From contig JBBQTU010000152.1 in the NCBI GenBank assembly GCA_038213005.1, positions 1 through 10,665 of the forward strand: DNA of 10,665 nt, in the 5' to 3' direction. The notes below the pieces were generated by a model. That model ran no database searches. It saw only the letters and a list, made by a program, of their open reading frames with translations, and had not been told where the DNA came from. The stretch comes from JBBQTU01 sp038213005. GTDB taxonomy: Bacteria; Planctomycetota; Phycisphaerae; Tepidisphaerales; Tepidisphaeraceae. Below, one piece after another: positions 7,549 to 10,665 of the stretch (its first letter is position 1; each line of letters opens with the position of its first letter). Position numbers and translations under genes: made by a program.

Positions 7549-8499
7549 TCAATGACTTTCTGACATGCGAGACTCCCCAGCCCTGAGAAGCTGATACAGC
7601 ATTTCGATCTTTGGCGTTGGAACGCCGAGCGACTGCGCCACTCGCAATGGGTTGCCGATGATGGCTTCGGTCTCCATCGGCCGGTGCATCTGCCTGTCGA
7701 TCTGCATGCTGCTCCGGTACGGCCCCATGGTCTGCGTGCGGCGGATGTTGTCCTCGATCAGCGAGGCCGGGACGTTCACACCAGCGGCATTGGCTGTGGC
7801 GACGACCTCCCCCATGATCGCCCGCACCAACGCTCTGCCGTACTCGGAGCCCATGAGAATCTCGGTCGACCAGTCCATCGCCCCGCCCAGCCCGTTGAAC
7901 GGCACATTCCAGATCAGTTTCTCCCATCGACCCAGCGACAGGTCCTCCAGCACCTGACACGGGACGTTGCTGGATGCGAACATCTCAGCGATCTGCCGCG
8001 CCCTGGCCGACGGCGGGCGCCCGAACTCTCCCAGCTTGATCAGGCCATAGTCGGTGTGCTCGATCCGCCCGGGGGCCAGACGGTTGATGCAGACGAACGC
8101 CAGCCCGCCGAGGATGCGGCCGGTGCCAAAGAGTCCTGCCAGTTCCTCTTCGCTGCCCAGGCCGTTCTGAAGCGTGAGGATCACGGTCGAGTCATGCAGG
8201 AGCGGCCGGATCATCGCCTCAAGCTGACTGTTAGCCGTAGACTTCAGTGTCACGACGACCAGGTCGGCCTTGGGCATGGCGCCCGGGTCGTTGTAGACGT
8301 TCAACGCCTCGGGTGAAAGCCGGAAATCGCCGGCATGGCTGCGGATCGAGAGACCGCTATTGCGGACCGCTTCGTAGTCGCTACGGAGGAGAAAATGGAC
8401 ATCCTGGCCGTGCTGGACGAGCCGCGCCCCGTAGTAGCAACCCAAGGCACCGGCTCCGACGATCGCGATACGGAGATGCGGAGGCAATTCAAAAGTCAT
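7549..8499 (-). CDS. panE: 2-dehydropantoate 2-reductase (ketopantoate reductase family)
   Basis: A 316-residue cytoplasmic NADPH-dependent oxidoreductase that reduces ketopantoate to pantoate in pantothenate/CoA synthesis. The Rossmann start IAIVGAGALGCYYG holds GxGxxG (G15, G17, G20), and QNGLG (N112) is the family's nucleotide/substrate loop. EKLIWNVPFN provides the catalytic Lys (K194) and N198. The C-terminal helical domain carries SSM-x-x-D and TE (S264, D268, E278), matching the substrate Ser/Asp/Glu region of E. coli PanE. Length is typical. The ATG at 8499 has no Shine-Dalgarno but lies just after a promoter with a perfect -35. No other pan gene is nearby, and ApbA/PanE paralogs with other 2-keto acid substrates are common, so the exact substrate is inferred. 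Confidence 0.88.
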   Translation of the reverse strand: MTFELPPHLRIAIVGAGALGCYYGARLVQHGQDVHFLLRSDYEAVRNSGLSIRSHAGDFRLSPEALNVYNDPGAMPKADLVVVTLKSTANSQLEAMIRPLLHDSTVILTLQNGLGSEEELAGLFGTGRILGGLAFVCINRLAPGRIEHTDYGLIKLGEFGRPPSARARQIAEMFASSNVPCQVLEDLSLGRWEKLIWNVPFNGLGGAMDWSTEILMGSEYGRALVRAIMGEVVATANAAGVNVPASLIEDNIRRTQTMGPYRSSMQIDRQMHRPMETEAIIGNPLRVAQSLGVPTPKIEMLYQLLRAGESRMSESH

Positions 8500-8511
8500 G
8501 GTATAGCGACG

Positions 8512-8540
8512 ATGTTTGCTGGACCGGCATGGTTTGTCAA
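8512..8540 (-). promoter_or_regulatory. panE promoter, TTGACA-17-AAACAT
   Basis: On the minus strand TTGACA (8540-8535) is followed after 17 bases by AAACAT (8517-8512), 12 bases before the panE ATG. The expected leader is only about five bases. The -35 is perfect and the -10 keeps positions 2, 5 and 6. Confidence 0.5.
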
Positions 8541-8574
8541 CCGCGAGACGTCTGTACCGCCGAATTGGCCCACG

Positions 8575-8592
8575 ACGGTAACAGTTTACCGT
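8575..8592. promoter_or_regulatory. Palindrome ACGGTAA-CAGT-TTACCGT upstream of panE
   Basis: A perfect 7-bp inverted repeat with a 4-base centre, lying between the divergent panE promoter and the transposase remnant, about 35 bases upstream of the panE -35. It has the size and symmetry of a dimeric regulator's operator. No regulator gene is adjacent, so its function is unproven. Confidence 0.4.
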
Positions 8593-8693
8593 GCCGTGAC
8601 CGCAGCAGAATCTATCGCCGTAAGAAATCCAGAAATTTTATCATGTAATTACTCTATTTTGGTTTTGGCGGCTGTGGTATATCTGCCAGTGCC

Positions 8694-9287
8694 ATGGATG
8701 GTGCCAAGCGGAAGGACAAATCCTCGATTGACTGGCAGCGCGAGTATCGCAAGCAGGAGCGGTACTATGGATCGGCGCATCAATAACTGGCAGGAATGGT
8801 GCGATGATCTTTTCTGACTCCTCCCCCTTGGGGGAGGCTGGGAGGGGGTTGGCCTTTTTGAACCGGACGGTTATTGATGCGCCGGTCCTATGCGTACTTC
8901 ACCAAGAAGTGCGACACCGTCATGCAGGAGCGAGCTTTGTTCAGGCAGCAGGCCTATCTGCTGCAAGGACAACTGCGGCCGCTGCGACGCGACAACTACC
9001 AAGCCGATCGGAAGATCGACCGCCTGGAACAGCAGGTCACGGCACTGCGGGCGGCGAACCGTCGGCTCAAGAAGCAGTTGGACGCGGCCAAGGCACAGCA
9101 GCCGGAGCAGAGGCGTCCGCTGCCAGCGTGTGTGAAGGCCAACGTTCCCCGGAAGCCTCGCAAGCGTCCCGGCCAGGAAGTTGGGCATCCCGGTGCCTTT
9201 CGGCCCATGCCCAAGAAGATCGACCGGGAGATTGATGTGCCCTTTGCCCGCAACGCCGCAGGAGCCTGCTGTTGTCCCAAGTGCTGA
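8694..9287 (+). pseudogene. Transposase N-terminal fragment, interrupted by a MITE and cut off after the zinc-knuckle
   Basis: The first part (8694-8769) reads MDGAKRKDKSSIDWQREYRK and on to QERYY before running into the inserted element at 8770-8887. The second part (from 8888) reads YAYFTKKCDTVMQERALF and onward. Removing the element plus one CTATG copy joins them in frame as ERYYAYFTKK, giving a 156-residue product. It has a Gln/Arg/Leu-rich coiled coil (LRRDNYQADRKIDRLEQQV), a basic hinge with RKRPGQEVGHPGAFRPMPKK, and IDREIDVPF before CCCPKC. The GHPG-x-x-RP-x-P and C-x-x-C pattern is that of the N-terminal DNA-binding/zinc region of IS66-like and related transposases; the family is not certain. 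The frame stops at 9285-9287 right after the zinc-knuckle and no catalytic domain follows. A TATATC box ten bases before 8694 may have been its promoter. Confidence 0.75.
8770..8887. mobile_element. 118-bp MITE-like element with 18-bp TIRs and 5-bp target duplication
   Basis: The left end GATCGGCGCATCAATAAC (8770-8787) is the reverse complement of the right end (8870-8887) with one mismatch. The element is flanked by direct CTATG copies at 8765-8769 and 8888-8892. It has no coding capacity. The core holds a hairpin CCTCCCCC-TT-GGGGGAGG (8820-8837) followed by CTGGGAGGGGGTTGG. Deleting the element and one CTATG restores the surrounding transposase reading frame (removal of 123 bases), which is direct internal evidence of insertion. 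It is non-autonomous; the mobilising transposase is not in the window. Confidence 0.85.
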
Positions 9288-9366
9288 ATGAGCCCTGAGA
9301 AGGCGACACATCTTTTAGCACCGTATTCGCTCCAGCCACCCGCTGACGCGCAACTTGCATCTGCCT

Positions 9367-9412
9367 GGATTTTCGGGCACGCCCGGCGAGGCTGTGCCCA
9401 GAAATCCGGGCA
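9367..9412. repeat. REP-like repeat, copy 1, with stem-loop
   Basis: It begins GGATTTTCGGGCACGCCC. Bases 9367-9380 pair with GTGCCCAGAAATCC at 9394-9407 (12 of 14 complementary) across a 13-base loop, then GGGCA follows. The same 18-base head recurs exactly in copy 2. Confidence 0.6.
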
Positions 9413-9502
9413 AGTGCCGCCGATGCCCTCACCGGCGGACCTCGGCCCATCACCAAGACCGCCAGCGCCGCACCGCCCCATCGGTTGCGAACCTCGTCGC
9501 CC

Positions 9503-9561
9503 GGATTTTCGGGCACGCCCCAGGGCGAGCGAGGAGCGTGACAATTCTTCCGGGCAACCCG
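9503..9561. repeat. REP-like repeat, copy 2, diverged
   Basis: It repeats the 18-base GGATTTTCGGGCACGCCC exactly and later has GTG followed by TTCCGGGCAA in the same order as copy 1, but the right arm has lost complementarity. Copies lie 136 bases apart (start to start) in the same orientation, as expected for a dispersed intergenic repeat family. Confidence 0.5.
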
Positions 9562-9679
9562 CGAATCCAGCCCCATTGAGCGGCAGCGCACCCGTGGCAC
9601 ATGCGCCCTCGCTTGTAGCAATTGCCGCCTCGCCGCAGCGAGTCCTTACTCCGCTGAATTCGGTTGGCGTCTTGAATGG

Positions 9680-9919
9680 GTTTTCGGTCAGGAATGCGGA
9701 CTTGGCCTGCCTGGCCTCGTAGGCGTCAATAAACTGCTCAAGGGCGTCCATGTAATCCTGCTCACCCGGGCTCAATGGCTCAACCCGGCCAGCCAGGTGG
9801 GAGAAGATGCATGTTGCCTCGTCGAGCTCCGCCTGCGTTCGCAGAAGCCTGAGGGGAAACCGTATGACCAGATCGAGGTAGTCGTCGTTGGCGCGACCTG
9901 TTTTGTGCCGGGTCTTCAT
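9680..9919 (-). pseudogene. higA: Truncated HigA-type antitoxin
   Basis: The N-terminal half resembles HigA antitoxins of the HigAB type: NDDYLDLVIRFPLRLLRTQA, then ELDEA and EPLSPGEQDYMDALEQFIDA, then YEARQ at about residue 71. In intact proteins this half precedes a C-terminal helix-turn-helix that binds the operator. Here the sequence after about residue 75 loses all resemblance and no HTH follows; the frame stays open by chance into repeat DNA and the antisense of the transposase remnant. The ATG at 9919 has a clear ribosome site, GGAAGGAA (9925-9932), five bases upstream, and overlaps the higB stop (ATGA). The left limit is approximate. Without the HTH it should not autoregulate. Confidence 0.65.
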
Positions 9920-10017
9920 AGTCGTTCCTTCCAACTGTCTTTATCGTATTAGGCATGCGTCAGGAATTCCCGGATGATCACGATCTGCCTGTCGAAGTTA
10001 ATGACGGGGCGCACGAG
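9916..10017 (-). pseudogene. higB: HigB-type toxin C-terminal remnant with nonsense codon
   Basis: The frame reads LVRPVINFDRQIVIIREFLT, H, A, stop, then YDKDSWKERL, stop. This matches the C-terminal strand region of HigB mRNA-cleaving toxins (R-I-N-[FY]...I-V-x-I-R-x-F-L-T-H-A-E-Y-D). At 9949-9951 a TAA stands where that family has GAA for Glu, so a single base change killed it. Its terminal TGA overlaps the higA ATG as ATGA, the layout of an intact higBA operon. The N-terminal two thirds are absent: a TGA at 10018-10020 bounds the frame and no upstream similarity was found. Confidence 0.65.
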
Positions 10018-10101
10018 TCAACTCGCTGCGTCGCGGTTCGCTCTTTCTGAACGGTCCGCCAACCCCAAGAACCCATTACTGTTGCAAAGAACAGATTTAT
10101 C

Positions 10102-10130
10102 TTGACACCAAGAGATAAGCTTACTATCTT
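10102..10130 (+). promoter_or_regulatory. Strong sigma-70-type promoter TTGACA-17-TATCTT
   Basis: A perfect -35 (10102-10107), a 17-base spacer and TATCTT (10125-10130, four of six consensus). Transcription would start near 10137 and give a leader of about 90 bases to the small ORFs. The leader holds a possible hairpin CCTAGGC/GCCTAAG and a CTCC (10197-10200) that could pair with the GGAG of the ribosome site. Confidence 0.6.
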
Positions 10131-10225
10131 GCCGTTGTCTCACTCTGGAAGTAAAGGCCAGTCGTCCTAGGCGGTTAAGAGAGCCTAAGTCAATCGCTCC
10201 ATTATCTGTGCAGTCAGGAGGTACG

Positions 10226-10303
10226 ATGCCCAACGAAAACAGGCGACGAGTGGCGTGGTGGGCAATGTGGGTCGCGGAGCACGTCGCATTCGGGGCGCCC
10301 TGA
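10226..10303 (+). CDS. Tiny Trp-rich ORF, 25 residues, with a strong ribosome site
   Basis: MPNENRRRVAWWAMWVAEHV, then AFGAP and TGA. An AGGAGGT site (10216-10222) lies just before the ATG, the best Shine-Dalgarno in the window, downstream of a consensus promoter. The peptide is a basic head followed by a Trp/Ala/Val hydrophobic stretch. Its TGA overlaps the ATG of the next ORF (TGATG), suggesting coupled translation. Alternatively, one of two GC dinucleotides at 10295-10298 is an insertion: removing it fuses this ORF in frame to the next. No family recognised. Confidence 0.45.
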   Translation: MPNENRRRVAWWAMWVAEHVAFGAP

Positions 10304-10500
10304 TGTTTTCGGTTCCCCCGATACCTTCTGAGGCAGGTCAGTCGCACCCGAGCTACGCGTTGTCCACAGGACTGATGCTGGTGTCGCGGATGATAGGACT
10401 CACCCAAGGGCGTGAAACCAAACTTGGCGGTATCTTCAAGGCGCTGTGTACATTGGCATTAACGTGGCTTGTGTATGCTAGGCTACAGGAAATCCTTTAG
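10303..10500 (+). CDS. Small hypothetical protein with C-terminal hydrophobic segment
   Basis: 65 residues beginning MFSVPPIPSEAGQSHPSY, with a hydrophobic C-terminal helix (GGIFKALCTLALTWLVYARL) that could span or anchor in the membrane. It overlaps the previous ORF at TGATG. An earlier in-frame GTG at 10255 exists but has no ribosome site. Third-position GC (about 58 percent by eye) is lower than in the housekeeping genes, consistent with acquired DNA. If a 2-base duplication separated it from the upstream ORF, the original product would be about 90 residues with a Trp-rich first membrane helix. Function unknown. Confidence 0.4.
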   Translation: MFSVPPIPSEAGQSHPSYALSTGLMLVSRMIGLTQGRETKLGGIFKALCTLALTWLVYARLQEIL

Positions 10501-10510
10501 TCATGTGATG

Positions 10511-10532
10511 GGCATGCAAAAGGCATGCAAAA
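10511..10532. repeat. Tandem 11-bp repeat GGCATGCAAAA x2
   Basis: Two exact adjacent copies (10511-10521, 10522-10532), each centred on the palindrome GCATGC. They lie just beyond the 3' end of the minus-strand transposase gene, where the element's end would be. Confidence 0.7.
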
Positions 10533-10557
10533 GGGGACATCAGACATTATCTCCCCC
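10533..10557. repeat. GGGGA...TCCCC inverted repeat at the transposase 3' end
   Basis: GGGGACATCAGACATTATCT followed by CCCC forms a 5-bp inverted repeat that spans the transposase stop codon. It may be a terminal hairpin recognised by the Y1-type transposase, or a weak terminator. Confidence 0.35.
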
Positions 10558-10665
10558 GTTCTTTCGAGATACCTTCTTCTTAGGCGGCCGGCCACGGTCG
10601 CGGATCGTCCATTGCAGGTCCATACGCCCGGCCGCACGCTTGACCCAAAGGTCCGAACCCAACGG
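10540..10665 (-). CDS. REP-associated (Y1, IS200/IS605-like) transposase, C-terminal end
   Basis: Partial gene entering from the right edge; 41 residues plus TGA. It reads PLGSDLWVKRAAGRMDLQWT, then IRDRGRPPKKK. The P-x-G-S-x-x-W-V-x-R-x-x-x-R-x-x-L and R-x-R-G-R-P pattern is the usual C-terminal end of REP-associated tyrosine transposases (Y1 Tnp, RAYT), after the HUH catalytic core, which lies outside the window. Such proteins nick single-stranded hairpins. The REP-like repeats at 9367-9561 could be its substrates, but this is inference. Confidence 0.7.
   Translation of the reverse strand, partial: PLGSDLWVKRAAGRMDLQWTIRDRGRPPKKKVSRKNGGDNV

Larger units (their letters stand above)
9288..9680. 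other. Non-coding accessory stretch with REP-like repeats
   Basis: Between the truncated transposase and the truncated higA no convincing gene is seen on either strand. Long open frames exist because of GC content, but they have no ribosome site, recognisable domain or natural composition, and run across inverted repeats. The stretch contains the two REP-like units listed separately. Confidence 0.55.

Noticed and set aside
8335..8817. 160-residue plus-strand open frame overlapping the panE start
   Set aside because: First half is antisense of the panE Rossmann domain and its end lies in the MITE; no ribosome site or domain.
8996..9680. Minus-strand continuation of the higA frame to a 312-residue ORF
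   Set aside because: After the HigA-like half the frame runs through REP-like repeats and antisense of the transposase fragment, with Arg/Gly/Ala/Ser-rich low-information sequence; open by chance.
9288..9722. 144-residue plus-strand open frame after the transposase fragment
   Set aside because: Starts at the transposase stop without a ribosome site, Pro/Ala-rich, includes both repeat copies and runs antisense into the HigA remnant.
10018..10407. 129-residue minus-strand open frame upstream of the higB remnant
   Set aside because: Considered as the missing HigB N-terminus, but it shows no toxin-like pattern and is opposite the promoter and ribosome site of the plus-strand small ORFs.

Overview
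The window looks like a planctomycete-type chromosome, possibly Phycisphaerae-like. The signs are very GC-rich codon use with C-heavy third positions, a secreted TPR/zinc-peptidase giant, an Ala-rich tailed bL28, and several genes whose -10 box lies within about 15 bases of the start codon with no Shine-Dalgarno. This is an inference from gene style; no taxonomic marker was compared.

Housekeeping part (1-8500). A secreted TPR protein with a gluzincin HExxH domain (197-2773, +) comes first. It is followed by rpmB (bL28, +) with its own promoter and a strong palindromic terminator. Then come mreC and mreD (+, overlapping by one base), without mreB, mrdA or rodA beside them. Convergent to these, on the minus strand, is a complete PcrA/UvrD helicase. 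Further right on the minus strand are a small secreted heavy-metal-binding-domain protein, closed by an intrinsic terminator, and a ketopantoate reductase (panE family) that probably heads that transcript.

Accessory part (8500-10665). This is a graveyard of mobile DNA. A zinc-finger-type transposase N-terminal fragment is split by a 118-bp MITE-like element with 18-bp terminal inverted repeats (one mismatch), a 5-bp target duplication (CTATG) and a G-rich hairpin core. Removing the element plus one target copy restores one uninterrupted reading frame. After it lie two copies of a REP-like repeat. Next is a decayed higBA toxin-antitoxin pair: the HigB C-terminus carries a nonsense codon and still overlaps higA by ATGA, and HigA has lost its HTH end. 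Then comes a plus-strand micro-operon with a TTGACA-17-TATCTT promoter and an AGGAGG site, encoding two tiny overlapping ORFs or one frameshifted small membrane protein. The C-terminal end of a REP-associated (Y1) transposase runs off the right edge.

The genes cover cell shape (mreCD), DNA repair (pcrA), translation (rpmB), CoA precursor synthesis (panE) and metal handling. Apart from mreCD and probably panE with the metal-binding gene, they appear to be separate transcription units. No complete new defence system is visible; the strongest unusual observations are the MITE in the transposase gene, the leaderless-type promoters, and the dead higBA locus.
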